From Nostoc sp. C052 (lineage in GTDB: Bacteria > Cyanobacteriota > Cyanobacteriia > Cyanobacteriales > Nostocaceae), in contig NZ_CP040272.1 in NCBI RefSeq assembly GCF_013393905.1, positions 6,081,001 to 6,145,000 on the forward strand: a stretch of DNA of 64,000 nt, given 5' to 3'. A program made the translations under genes and the position numbers. The notes beneath the pieces were generated by a model. It saw only the letters and a program-made list of their open reading frames with translations, had not been told where the DNA came from and made no database searches. The first letter of the stretch is position 1. Each line of letters starts with the position of its first letter. Below are positions 1 to 7,183 of the stretch, in pieces.

Positions 1-537
1 GCCCGTGTTGCTGGTGTGAATGAGGTGACTTTATTTCGCCACTTTGCTAGCAAAGAACAACTTTTGGGAGCAGTAATGAAAAATGCTTTGGCACTCCAGA
101 CAGAAGCCCTTGCACATCCCGAAGCCTGGACACAGGATCTAAAAATTGATTTAAGACAGTATGCCTATCTTTACAATACGATGCTAGAGGCACAGGAAGA
201 CTTAATTCGTACCTTCATTGGAGAAGCCAAACGTCATCCTGAGGCAGCCAAACAAGTAATTCAAGAAGCTGCCAAGCCATTAGGGGAGAAACTGGTAGCT
301 TACCTGCAATCGAGTCAGAAACGAGGCACTGTCAGAGCAGACCTCGATCCATTTCCGGCAGTAGATATGTTTACAGGAATGCTATTAGCTGGAATGCTAT
401 GCCGCACTGTCAAATTTAATCAAGGCAACTATAACTGTGAGGACTATATAGAAACCTGTGTAGATATTTTTGTACGCGGTATCAGTACTAATCCTCTGTC
501 AGTTGTCAATGCAGATGTCAGCCATGAGCCAAATTAA
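1..537 (+). CDS. TetR-family transcriptional regulator, N-terminally cut by window edge
   Basis: The open frame runs in from the left edge with no start codon. It begins with ARVAGVNEVTLFRHFASKEQ, the second half of a TetR-type helix-turn-helix with the typical F-x-H-F-x-S-K turn after the recognition helix. The remaining 150 or so residues are a helical ligand-binding and dimerisation domain of normal size for the family, so only the first 25-35 residues should be missing. TetR proteins usually repress an adjacent transporter and respond to a small molecule. The cation efflux gene 300 bp downstream on the same strand is a plausible target, but no operator could be identified. The GTG at 16 is internal to the helix-turn-helix and is not the start. 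Confidence 0.85.
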   Translation, partial: ARVAGVNEVTLFRHFASKEQLLGAVMKNALALQTEALAHPEAWTQDLKIDLRQYAYLYNTMLEAQEDLIRTFIGEAKRHPEAAKQVIQEAAKPLGEKLVAYLQSSQKRGTVRADLDPFPAVDMFTGMLLAGMLCRTVKFNQGNYNCEDYIETCVDIFVRGISTNPLSVVNADVSHEPN

Positions 538-542
538 ACAAT

Positions 543-633
543 AGACATCTCCGAAAAAGAATTGTTTTGACGTAGCAGTGCTACGTCAAAACAAGGGTTC
601 TGGGTAACGCATCTTTAATTTCTGGAGATGTCT
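543..633. repeat. MITE-like inverted-repeat element
   Basis: A 91-bp element is bounded by 10-bp inverted repeats (agacatctcc at 543-552, ggagatgtct at 624-633). It contains a perfect 16-bp-arm hairpin at 562-594 with a single-base loop. Its left end, tagacatctccgaaaaagaat, recurs almost unchanged at 56060-56080, where it is followed by a different hairpin. This marks an interspersed family rather than a terminator. It lies between the TetR gene and the cation transporter. Confidence 0.7.
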
Positions 634-714
634 AATGATTTAATGGCGCTAATGGAACATACGGTAATAGACCCAAATCTAGGACACCTTGTCAACCAAT
701 ACACTTGTAGAGCA

Positions 715-760
715 TTGTAGAGACGCGATTTATCGCGTCTTGGATTTATCGCGTCTTGAA
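715..760. repeat. Interspersed GCGATTTATCGCGTC palindromic repeat
   Basis: This holds a 9-bp-arm palindrome (agacgcgat / atcgcgtct, 721-740) followed by a partial second copy of its right arm. The same core occurs at 8655-8677 and, inverted, at about 35437-35462, with a decayed copy near 29354. It is a dispersed intergenic repeat. Its 5' neighbour sequence (caatacacttgta, about 698) is shared with the 8645 copy. Confidence 0.6.
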
Positions 761-844
761 ATACCAATCAGTAGAAGACTCAGGACTGATGACCAGTAAA
801 GTAAAATTTGGTACTCTTAGCTTGGAATCACTGTAATTACGTCC

Positions 845-1771
845 GTGACCGAGATGAGTAGTCCAAAAGCCCGCTCCTACGCTTTCTTATCGATTGCAGC
901 GGCAATCGTCACTATCGGCATAAAATTTGGCGCTTACCAGCTAACCGGGTCAGTAGGTTTGCTTTCAGATGCTATTGAATCAATTGTAAATCTCCTGGCT
1001 GCATTGGTTGCTCTATGGGCATTGACCTATGCTGAGAAACCAGCCGATGCCGAACACGCCTTTGGGCATTCTAAAGCTGAATACTTCTCCAGTGGTGCAG
1101 AAGGCGCGTTGATTATAGTGGCAGCCATTAGCATTGCTGTTGAAGCTTGGGGACGCTTGCTGCATCCAGAACCATTAACACAGTTGGGATACGGGTTGGC
1201 ACTCTCTCTATTTGCAACCGCAATCAACGGCGTTGTTGCCTTTATCTTGCTACGAGCAGGGCGACGGTTGCGTTCTATAACACTGAGGGCTGATGCTCAC
1301 CATCTGTTTACCGATGTGGTGACTTCGGGTGGTGTAGTAGTTGGAATCTTACTCGTCAAGCTAACAGGCACTCTCGTACTCGATCCAATTGTCGCCCTGA
1401 TAGTAGCAGCAAATATTACTTGGACAGGATTTCGTTTGCTGCGGGAAACCAGTAGCGCGTTACTGGATGCAGCTTTACCTAAAAAAGAAATTGACGCAAT
1501 TAAGAGCATCCTTAACGAGTACAAACGTCAAGATATTCAGTTTCATGCCTTGCGAACCCGTACTGCTGGAACCCGCCGTTTTGTTTCCTTTCATGTTCTT
1601 GTGCCTGGATCTTGGACAGTACAACAAGGGCATGATTTATGCGAGGCAATTGAGCTTGCTATTCTTGGGGTGCTGCCTTCAACCCACGTTACAACTCATT
1701 TAGAACCTGTAGAAGATCCAGTTTCTTGGGATGATTTGGAGTTGGAGCGTCCGAGCAATCACCAAATGTAA
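845..1771 (+). CDS. Cation diffusion facilitator (CDF) family metal efflux transporter
   Basis: This is a proton-coupled exporter of divalent metals (Zn, Fe, Mn or similar) in the cytoplasmic membrane. The 308 residues fit the FieF/YiiP size class. Hydrophobic spans lie at about 12-32, 37-60, 85-103, 114-138, 157-175 and 178-196, followed by a soluble ferredoxin-like C-terminal domain (about 205-295). TM2 carries LLSDAIES (39-46) with D42, and TM5 carries HHLFTDV with H154 and D158 in the family's HxxxD arrangement. The conserved FGHSKAEYFSS loop is at 73-83. The TM2 site has S46 where YiiP has its second Asp, so metal preference cannot be read. The start is GTG 845, with an in-frame ATG at 854; no clear ribosome site separates them. 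The gene may be controlled by the TetR protein upstream. Confidence 0.9.
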   Translation: MTEMSSPKARSYAFLSIAAAIVTIGIKFGAYQLTGSVGLLSDAIESIVNLLAALVALWALTYAEKPADAEHAFGHSKAEYFSSGAEGALIIVAAISIAVEAWGRLLHPEPLTQLGYGLALSLFATAINGVVAFILLRAGRRLRSITLRADAHHLFTDVVTSGGVVVGILLVKLTGTLVLDPIVALIVAANITWTGFRLLRETSSALLDAALPKKEIDAIKSILNEYKRQDIQFHALRTRTAGTRRFVSFHVLVPGSWTVQQGHDLCEAIELAILGVLPSTHVTTHLEPVEDPVSWDDLELERPSNHQM

Positions 1772-1819
1772 AAACAAGAATTAAATAACATACAATTTAT
1801 GTCTCTGGTTTACCTCACA

Positions 1820-2128
1820 CTAGGCTGTACCTGCATCGTTTTCTATCTGAACCCGTTGCACATCAGTGTCTTTTAGTCCAGCACGTTCTAGTACTTGTAC
1901 TGCAAAAAAGTAGCTTTTTCCCGATGGGTTGCCGATTTTCTTACCCTTTAAATCAGTTACCTTCTTGATGGGTGAGTTAAGTAAAACTAGCAATCCGTGG
2001 GTCTTTGGGCTACGTTCAACTAAGGCGATGACAGGGATGGGCTGACCTGCGGCGATCGCAGCTACAGGTGCATTGGTGTCAACTGAAGCTGGAAATAGCT
2101 TAACTGTTGGCTTCCATGCCCGCCCGGA
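1820..2128 (-). pseudogene. Relic of an ABC-type solute-binding protein (SsuA/NMT1-like)
   Basis: Translating the minus strand from 2128 to the stop at 1820-1822 gives about 100 residues without a start codon. They include LFPASVDTNAPVAAIAAGQP, then a LKGKKIGNPSGKSYFF stretch and LERAGLKDTDV. Together these resemble the middle of periplasmic binding proteins for sulfonates or nitrate-like substrates, where L-K-G-K-K-I-G opens the second lobe. Both ends are missing and no permease or ATPase gene is nearby, so this is a gene remnant. Family-level similarity is judged by eye. Confidence 0.6.
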
Positions 2129-2136
2129 AATAAATA

Positions 2137-2177
2137 AATGAGTAATGAGTAATGAGTATTACTTATTACTCATTACT
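2137..2177. repeat. Heptamer-type short tandem repeat forming a hairpin
   Basis: Tandem copies of a seven-base unit (atgagta) are followed by their inverse. The 13-bp arms 2141-2153 and 2165-2177 are perfectly complementary. This is the short tandemly repeated repetitive type of sequence common between Nostoc genes. Similar units lie at 49685-49805 and 59030-59096. Confidence 0.6.
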
Positions 2178-2214
2178 TCAAAAATAAATTTTCGGAAAAG
2201 AAAACTCAGCAATC

Positions 2215-2925
2215 ATGAGTCAGACTATTGGCGCTGCTAAAATTTCGATTATTATTCCGGCTATTAACGAAGCGGGTAATATTAAAAAAGCCATTGCTAC
2301 TACTCAAGGCAGTATAAATATAGAAGTCATTGTAGTTGATGGTGGCTCTAGTGATGATACTGTAGCGATCGCTCAGTCTTTAAATGTCAAAGTTATCTCA
2401 TCATCTCCCGGTCGTGCTGTGCAAATGAACGCGGGTGCTGTAGCGGCTAGCGGTGAGATTCTGTTATTTCTCCATGCAGATACCCGTTTACCAACTGGGT
2501 TTGATGAGATGATTCGCACAGCACTACAACAGCCTGGGACTGTGGCTGGTGCTTTTAAGTTGCGGATTGATGCGTCACTTTTAAGTTTACGATGGGTAGA
2601 GTGGGGGGTAAATGTGCGATCGCATTTTTACCAAATGCCTTATGGCGACCAAGCAATTTTTTTAACAAAGGAAATATTTCAGCAAATAGGCTGTTTTCCC
2701 GAATTGCCTATCATGGAAGACTTTGAACTTATGCGTCGTTTAAAAAGCATCGGACACATTGTAATTATCGCTACACCAGTTGTCACCTCAGCCCGTAGAT
2801 GGTTGCAAAAGGGAGTATTCAAAACTACGCTACTTAATCAAATAGTAATTACTGCTTATTTACTCGGCATTTCACCTGAGCGAATTCGTCGCTGGTATCG
2901 CCGAGACAAATTTAAGAGGGTTTAA
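2215..2925 (+). CDS. Family 2 glycosyltransferase, TIGR04283-like
   Basis: This is a GT-A-fold glycosyltransferase of 236 residues. The nucleotide-binding start is KISIIIPAINEAGNI (9-23). DGGSSDDT follows at about 45-52 and the DxD-containing HADTRLP at about 92-98. Late motifs are YGDQAIFL and PIMEDFELMRRL, the usual acceptor and base region. The compact size and the MEDFELMRRL/RRW ending match the TIGR04283 group, which has been linked to arsenosugar-type pathways. No arsenic gene is seen within the window, so the substrate is open. ATG 2215 is the start. Downstream a hairpin shared with the convergent hetF gene lies at 2951-2978. Confidence 0.8.
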   Translation: MSQTIGAAKISIIIPAINEAGNIKKAIATTQGSINIEVIVVDGGSSDDTVAIAQSLNVKVISSSPGRAVQMNAGAVAASGEILLFLHADTRLPTGFDEMIRTALQQPGTVAGAFKLRIDASLLSLRWVEWGVNVRSHFYQMPYGDQAIFLTKEIFQQIGCFPELPIMEDFELMRRLKSIGHIVIIATPVVTSARRWLQKGVFKTTLLNQIVITAYLLGISPERIRRWYRRDKFKRV

Positions 2926-2950
2926 GAGGATGTTAGGACTAGCCCAGAAT

Positions 2951-2978
2951 CCCCGAATTCAGCTATGCACATTCGGGG
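2951..2978. terminator. Hairpin between convergent glycosyltransferase and hetF
   Basis: The 8-bp arms ccccgaat (2951-2958) and attcgggg (2971-2978) form a hairpin just outside both stop codons. There is no long T tract, so a terminator role on either strand is inferred only from its place between convergent genes. Confidence 0.4.
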
Positions 2979-2985
2979 AATTATG

Positions 2986-5490
2986 TCAATTTACTTCACC
3001 TTTTTCCTGAAGGAGCGATCGCCAATCTTCAATCGCCTTCTCCGTCCACAACCAATTTTTAGCTAATTTATCTACCTGGAAATTTTCTCGATCGGACTTG
3101 AGAACCATTTGCCGCAACTTCATCGCTTCATTGAGATACTGTATCTGCTTACCACTAGATTGACTAAGTGCAGATTTATACAATCCAAGAGCTAACCCAG
3201 CATAAGAAGTTAAAGCGTCTTGAGGCACTTCCGTCTTTGTGGATGTTGAGTCTGTATTCTGTTCTTTGAGAGCTAAATTCAAAGCCTTAAACCAAGAATC
3301 ATTGGCTCGATTTAGATTGCCTTCTGTGTAGTAGGCAAATCCCAAAGCGTTATTATACAAAAGCGATTCAGGTTTAGCTTTGGCAGCAGTTTCCCAGTAA
3401 CGACGGGCATCATCAATACTATAATTATTGTCTCCGGTTTGGATAGACTGCCACGCCAATCGTCCCTTGTAAAAATTCACAGATGGGTCGTCAGCCTGTT
3501 TACTGGGAATTAATTTCAGAGCAGTTTCAGCCGCAGCTAATGCGCCCCGATTGAGTAGTTCTTCTACAGCCAATAACCCACCTTGCAATTCACCCTGGCT
3601 CAATTTTTCCGTAGCAGTAGCCGTGACAATACCAGTTGCTTCTATTCCTAAATCAATGTTCGGCTGCTTTTGAATCGGTCGAGAATCAGGTAGAGACTGG
3701 GTGGGAATTACTGGTATATTAGGCAGAGTTGATTGGTTTCGATTTTGCCACCACCAATTTAAAGCGATCGCAGCCGCTAACGCACTGATTCCCACAACAC
3801 CCACAATCGGCCACAGCCTGCGGCGACGGGTACGATTTCTTGCTGAAAGTGGTTGCGGCAAGAAATTAGAATTTTGCCAATTTCCTTCCAGGTTCCCAGG
3901 AGTTGCAGGTGGTGGCGGTGGAACTTCTCCCCACAAATCTGCTTCCTCTTGCAAAGAAGTCATTTCCTCAGAAATCTGGTTTTGGTGAAGACTATTTTCA
4001 CGAATTTGTCGATCCGGTTCAATTACAGCTTTTTGGTTATCTAGTTGACGAAACAAATCCGAAACGATCGCAGAATCTTCTTCATAACTTGGGTCATCAT
4101 ACTCAATTTCATCAACCAAATCGCCCCAAGTATCTTCACCCAGCCAGTCCAACCCAGAAGAGTCACGTGTCAAACCAGAAGGAATCATATCTTCCATTCC
4201 TAAAGGTATCTCGCTATCATCACCCATAGCAGAGTACATCGTGGAAGTTGCCCCTAAAGGCGAACTATACTGATTCAGCGACTCCGTATTTGCGGATAAC
4301 TCAGTTTCCTGACTCAGAAAACCGTCAAATTCTGGCTGGAGATATAAAATCGGTAATGCCCAGTACATCTGGTGAGAACCATAAGCAGAAATTAATCCTT
4401 GGCGCACCCGACTGACGCACAAATCTACTGGATATCCCTGACTCAAGTTGCGGTAAAACAATTGTGTAAGTGTCAACGCCACTTCATCAGGAATTCGTTC
4501 TGACATCGCCAAAACGCTTCTAATTCCCCGCTTCACCAGACTTTCTGCTAGGTTACGTTCGCCAGTATCTCCAGAGGGATTGGACGCAGCGGTGTATGCC
4601 CCTAAGCAGGAATTAAACACTGCCATTTGAATGTTATTGTTGACGAGCAAACCTGCCAAATCGTCCCCAGTCAAGATTTCCGTTAAGCCAGTTCTGCGAC
4701 TAACAAGATAAATTTCTCCACCATTGGAACCTAAGTTACTATGACCAGAGTAGTGTAGAACGTGGTATCTACCTTGTTCTAAGGCTTGTGTCAGTTCTTC
4801 CCGTCCTGGTTGGTCTAATACAGTCAGTTCAATTTCTGGCAAACGATTGCTACCTTCAGCCAGTCGTGATGTTTGGCGCTGAAGTTCCGCCTGTAATTTA
4901 ATCGCTTCCTGTTTCTGTAAATCAAGACGGACTTGATCTGAGGGAGAAGCAATTACCATCAATACTTTGACACCACCTTGTTCTAGTGGTGTGGGCATAT
5001 TTTGCGATCGCAAAGGAGAAGCCCCCGAAATTCCACTTTGGAATCGAGAAAAAGCCACATAAGGCCCAGTAGCCAGAGGGCGATCGCCTGCGTGCATCAC
5101 TTCCCAAGGCAAACGAGCTAACCTAGTGTCTTTTAGCCCCAAACGTAAGCGTAGTACTTGTTGGTGGTTCTGAGCAATACCTTGGGCAGTAATCCAACTA
5201 TCTCTGAGAGTACCTTGAAATAAGGCATTATAGAATTGTTGACCCAATGCCACCAAATTAACAGAGTTTCTGGCGATATCGCTTTCATGCCCGCCAGAAG
5301 TGAATGGATCTCCTTGTAACACCGACTTCAACGGGTCATTCATCAAATGCCCAGCAGCCATCAACCAATCAGCTATGGGCCAAGTCACCAATTCTTCTGC
5401 CAATGGTACCCCAGGCGCGACTTGTTCCGTCCGCACCAAGTAGTCATTTTGCCCTACCGGGGTTACGGAAATATGGAATTCCTGGGTCAC
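2986..5490 (-). CDS. hetF: HetF, CHAT-domain (caspase-like) protein for heterocyst differentiation
   Basis: HetF is needed in Nostoc for heterocyst development, where it controls HetR level and activity and also affects cell size. The 834 residues show an N-terminal domain, then a CHAT protease-like domain (about 130-385). Its His and Cys dyad is readable in HVLHYSGHSN (H250) and VFNSCLGAYT (C295), followed by MYWALPILYL. A 170-residue acidic, low-complexity linker leads to one membrane span at about 560-580, preceded by a run of arginines. The C-terminal 200 residues are TPR-like helices. The GTG start at 5490 has AGGAG 7 bases upstream. The identity is supported by the NsiR1-like array starting 140 bp upstream on the opposite strand, the known arrangement at hetF in Anabaena. 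Product naming rests on this context plus domain order. Confidence 0.88.
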   Translation of the reverse strand: MTQEFHISVTPVGQNDYLVRTEQVAPGVPLAEELVTWPIADWLMAAGHLMNDPLKSVLQGDPFTSGGHESDIARNSVNLVALGQQFYNALFQGTLRDSWITAQGIAQNHQQVLRLRLGLKDTRLARLPWEVMHAGDRPLATGPYVAFSRFQSGISGASPLRSQNMPTPLEQGGVKVLMVIASPSDQVRLDLQKQEAIKLQAELQRQTSRLAEGSNRLPEIELTVLDQPGREELTQALEQGRYHVLHYSGHSNLGSNGGEIYLVSRRTGLTEILTGDDLAGLLVNNNIQMAVFNSCLGAYTAASNPSGDTGERNLAESLVKRGIRSVLAMSERIPDEVALTLTQLFYRNLSQGYPVDLCVSRVRQGLISAYGSHQMYWALPILYLQPEFDGFLSQETELSANTESLNQYSSPLGATSTMYSAMGDDSEIPLGMEDMIPSGLTRDSSGLDWLGEDTWGDLVDEIEYDDPSYEEDSAIVSDLFRQLDNQKAVIEPDRQIRENSLHQNQISEEMTSLQEEADLWGEVPPPPPATPGNLEGNWQNSNFLPQPLSARNRTRRRRLWPIVGVVGISALAAAIALNWWWQNRNQSTLPNIPVIPTQSLPDSRPIQKQPNIDLGIEATGIVTATATEKLSQGELQGGLLAVEELLNRGALAAAETALKLIPSKQADDPSVNFYKGRLAWQSIQTGDNNYSIDDARRYWETAAKAKPESLLYNNALGFAYYTEGNLNRANDSWFKALNLALKEQNTDSTSTKTEVPQDALTSYAGLALGLYKSALSQSSGKQIQYLNEAMKLRQMVLKSDRENFQVDKLAKNWLWTEKAIEDWRSLLQEKGEVN

Positions 5491-5635
5491 AACTTCTCCT
5501 GCTTGCCTCCTAAATCTGGTTTGAAACGCGAAAGTTTCAAGTCGATTTTTCGCTCCCTCTAATAACTTAGATGCATCCTGCCCCTGAATGTTTCTAATTC
5601 AGTGCCATTTTGATTTTTCTGCCCTGACAACTTTA

Positions 5636-5663
5636 TCCGGATCGGATTACTTGGGTCTAGAAC
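5636..5663 (+). promoter_or_regulatory. DIF-type promoter of NsiR1 unit 1
   Basis: TCCGGA at 5636-5641 and TAGAAC at 5658-5663 are separated by 16 bases. TCCGGA at the -35 position is the signature of promoters that need heterocyst differentiation in Nostoc. The same box and spacing recur at 5908/5930, 6376/6398, 6598/6620 and 6726/6748. A TCCGGT variant is at 6154/6176. Because TCCGGA is its own complement, this first copy could also face hetF. Confidence 0.75.
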
Positions 5664-5669
5664 ACTTAA

Positions 5670-5731
5670 TTGGTAGATGCACCTTGATCTTCAACTCCCC
5701 TAGTTGGCTAACACCCACTGGGGGTTTTTTT
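5670..5731 (+). ncRNA. nsiR1: NsiR1-like sRNA, unit 1
   Basis: Predicted 62-nt transcript from about 7 bases after the -10 box to the end of the T run. The terminator stem is CCCCTAGT (5697-5704) with ACTGGGGG (5717-5724), followed by T. It is the copy nearest hetF and divergent from it. Confidence 0.75.
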
Positions 5732-5806
5732 ATTTTGGCAAACAACAGCAACTTCTGACGCAGATATTCTCTACCAGAAAATAGTGCTTAATCCTAGAAT
5801 ACTTGA

Positions 5807-5872
5807 TTAGTAGATGGATGTCCCTTGATCTTTAACTCCCCTAATCAGTTAATATTCACTCTTGTTTTTTTT
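5807..5872 (+). ncRNA. NsiR1-like unit 2, decayed
   Basis: The -10 (TAGAAT, 5795-5800) and the gatagatg-like start are recognisable. The TCCGGA box is absent and the G-rich arm of the terminator has been lost (cactcttg before the T run). It is probably not an efficient unit. Confidence 0.45.
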
Positions 5873-5941
5873 GACACACGATAACAATCAATTTTCTAAT
5901 AAATTTATCCGGAGTATGGCAGTTAAACCTAGAACATTTAA

Positions 5942-6003
5942 GTGGTAGATGCACCCTGATAACTAGCTCCCCTGGTTGGCTAACGCCCACTGGGGGTTTT
6001 TTT
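5942..6003 (+). ncRNA. nsiR1: NsiR1-like sRNA, unit 3
   Basis: This is a complete unit with TCCGGA 5908-5913 and TAGAAC 5930-5935. The transcript is about 62 nt and its terminator stem (CCCCTGGT with ACTGGGGG) is followed by seven T. Confidence 0.78.
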
Positions 6004-6065
6004 ATGAAGATTGAGTGGTATTAATTAACCCTGGCACACCCATTTTGTCAAGTAGCGCACTGATA

Positions 6066-6112
6066 TTTAATTGGTAGATATATCCTGATAACTAACCCCT
6101 CTGAGGTTTTTT
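6066..6112 (+). ncRNA. NsiR1-like unit 4, decayed
   Basis: The transcript start ttaattggtagat and the tgataactaacccc core remain. The promoter boxes are gone and the loop of the terminator has collapsed to a short CCTC/GAGG stem followed by T. Confidence 0.4.
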
Positions 6113-6187
6113 CTGACCGCCAAATAGCAAAAACTTCAACCTCTGCTAATTTATCCGGTAGCGACCAATTTACTTTAGAAAAGATTA

Positions 6188-6247
6188 TTGGTAGATGCAC
6201 CCTGATAACTAACTCCCCCGTAGGTTAACACCAACTGGGGTTTTTTT
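6188..6247 (+). ncRNA. nsiR1: NsiR1-like sRNA, unit 5
   Basis: The -35 is TCCGGT (6154-6159, one change) and the -10 is TAGAAA (6176-6181), with 16-base spacing. It has the full core and the terminator arm CCAACTGGGG followed by seven T. It opens the 222-bp higher-order repeat. Confidence 0.7.
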
Positions 6248-6262
6248 ATTTAAAAAAATAGC

Positions 6263-6316
6263 TGACCTTGATAACTAACTCACCCGATTGGCTAACACGC
6301 ACTTGAGGTTCTTTCT
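6263..6316 (+). ncRNA. NsiR1-like unit 6, promoterless half copy
   Basis: Only the tgataactaactcaccc core and a weakened terminator (ACTTGAGG then broken T run) are present. There is no -35 or -10 box in front of it. It may be read as an extension if the unit 5 terminator leaks. Confidence 0.4.
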
Positions 6317-6409
6317 GGTTTCGTAAGTGTAGCCGATCCTAGACATCACCATCAATCCTAATTTAGTTCATTTTCTCCGGAAGATACTAGCTGCCCCTAG
6401 AAAAGATTA

Positions 6410-6469
6410 TTGGTAGATGCACCCTGATAACTCACTCCCCTGTAGGTTAACACCAACTGGGGTTTTTTT
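6410..6469 (+). ncRNA. nsiR1: NsiR1-like sRNA, unit 7
   Basis: TCCGGA 6376-6381 and TAGAAA 6398-6403 precede a complete core and terminator. It is the second member of the 222-bp repeat and differs from unit 5 by a few bases. Confidence 0.75.
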
Positions 6470-6484
6470 ATTTAAAAAAATAGC

Positions 6485-6538
6485 TGACCTTGATAACTAA
6501 CTCACCCGATTGGCTAACACCCATTTGAGGTTCTTTCT
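6485..6538 (+). ncRNA. NsiR1-like unit 8, promoterless half copy
   Basis: This is a near copy of unit 6 displaced by 222 bp. It has the core and the weakened terminator but no promoter boxes. Confidence 0.4.
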
Positions 6539-6631
6539 GGTTTCGTAAGTGTAGCCGATCCTAGACATCACCATCAATCCTAATTTAGTTCATTTTCTCC
6601 GGAAGATACTAGCTGCCCCTAGAAGAGATTA

Positions 6632-6691
6632 TTGGTAGATGCACCCTGATAACTCACTCCCCTGTAGGTTAACACCAACTGGGGTTTTTTT
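6632..6691 (+). ncRNA. nsiR1: NsiR1-like sRNA, unit 9
   Basis: TCCGGA 6598-6603 and TAGAAG 6620-6625 lie in front. The core and terminator are almost identical to unit 7, 222 bp upstream. Confidence 0.75.
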
Positions 6692-6759
6692 ATTTAAAAA
6701 AATAACTGACCTTTGTACAATTTCATCCGGAGTATGGTGTTCAACCTGAGAACATTTAA

Positions 6760-6821
6760 TTGGTAGATGCACCCTGATAACTAACTCCCCTGGTTGGCTA
6801 ACGCTCACTGGGGGTTTTTTT
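6760..6821 (+). ncRNA. nsiR1: NsiR1-like sRNA, unit 10
   Basis: This is the last unit. TCCGGA is at 6726-6731 and the -10 slot reads GAGAAC (6748-6753). The transcribed part resembles units 1 and 3 more than its neighbours. Its terminator ends at 6821, closing the array. Confidence 0.72.
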
Positions 6822-7183
6822 ACGTAAACGCGAAACAGTTACAGATTGCAGTCTTCTCTACGAGACGCTGCACTTTGGCGGAAGCCTCTCGCAGAAAAGG
6901 CAGTTTCCGTCGTTAGATATCGCCTTAGCATTTTAGGCCCAGATGACCGAAGTGCGCCACTACTCTTGTTGCTACTGCTGGTAGACCTTGAGTATCCTCC
7001 TGTTGTCGGGATAGAGGATAACTTGCTCACTCAATTCCTGAATCGCTTTCTTTTTATTGTGGGCTAAAGATGCTACTCCAAAATGATTGCTATGATATTT
7101 AATCACATTCTTAATTTTTTTTCTATATTTTCACCTCTTTCTCTGACAGCAGGATTGCTGTCAGAGAGCATCCAATTATTTAG
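6822..7183. other. Intergenic DNA after the array
   Basis: No convincing gene. A dispersed Nostoc-type motif (tctctacgagacgctgcac, 6854-6872) is present. A perfect 12-bp-arm hairpin lies at 7140-7167 (arms tctctgacagca and tgctgtcagaga), just beyond the FHA gene stop, without a T tract on either strand. Confidence 0.5.

Larger units (their letters stand above)
5630..6830 (+). repeat. Tandem NsiR1-like small RNA array upstream of hetF
   Basis: About ten imperfect direct repeats fill the 1.2 kb between hetF and position 6830. A complete unit has TCCGGA, a 16-base spacer, a TAGAAC-like -10, about 60 transcribed bases that begin near ttaattggtagatgcaccct, and a CCCC...GGGG hairpin followed by seven T. 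Six units keep the TCCGGA-type box; four have lost promoter or terminator. Units 5-6 and 7-8 form a 222-bp higher-order repeat (starts at 6181, 6403 and, partly, 6625). NsiR1 of Anabaena PCC 7120 is known to be made from such an array next to hetF and to be heterocyst specific. The identity here is inferred from layout and promoter type. Confidence 0.88.

Noticed and set aside
5630..6830. CRISPR array
   Set aside because: Units are 60-220 bp, carry promoters and T-run terminators, and are not separated by unique spacers of constant length.
6846..7067. 73-codon open frame after the sRNA array
   Set aside because: It starts within a dispersed repeat and shows no family character; the minus-strand frame over the same bases is equally poor.
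7140..7167. Terminator of the FHA gene
   Set aside because: The stem is perfect, but neither strand has a T run after it, so only a hairpin is reported.
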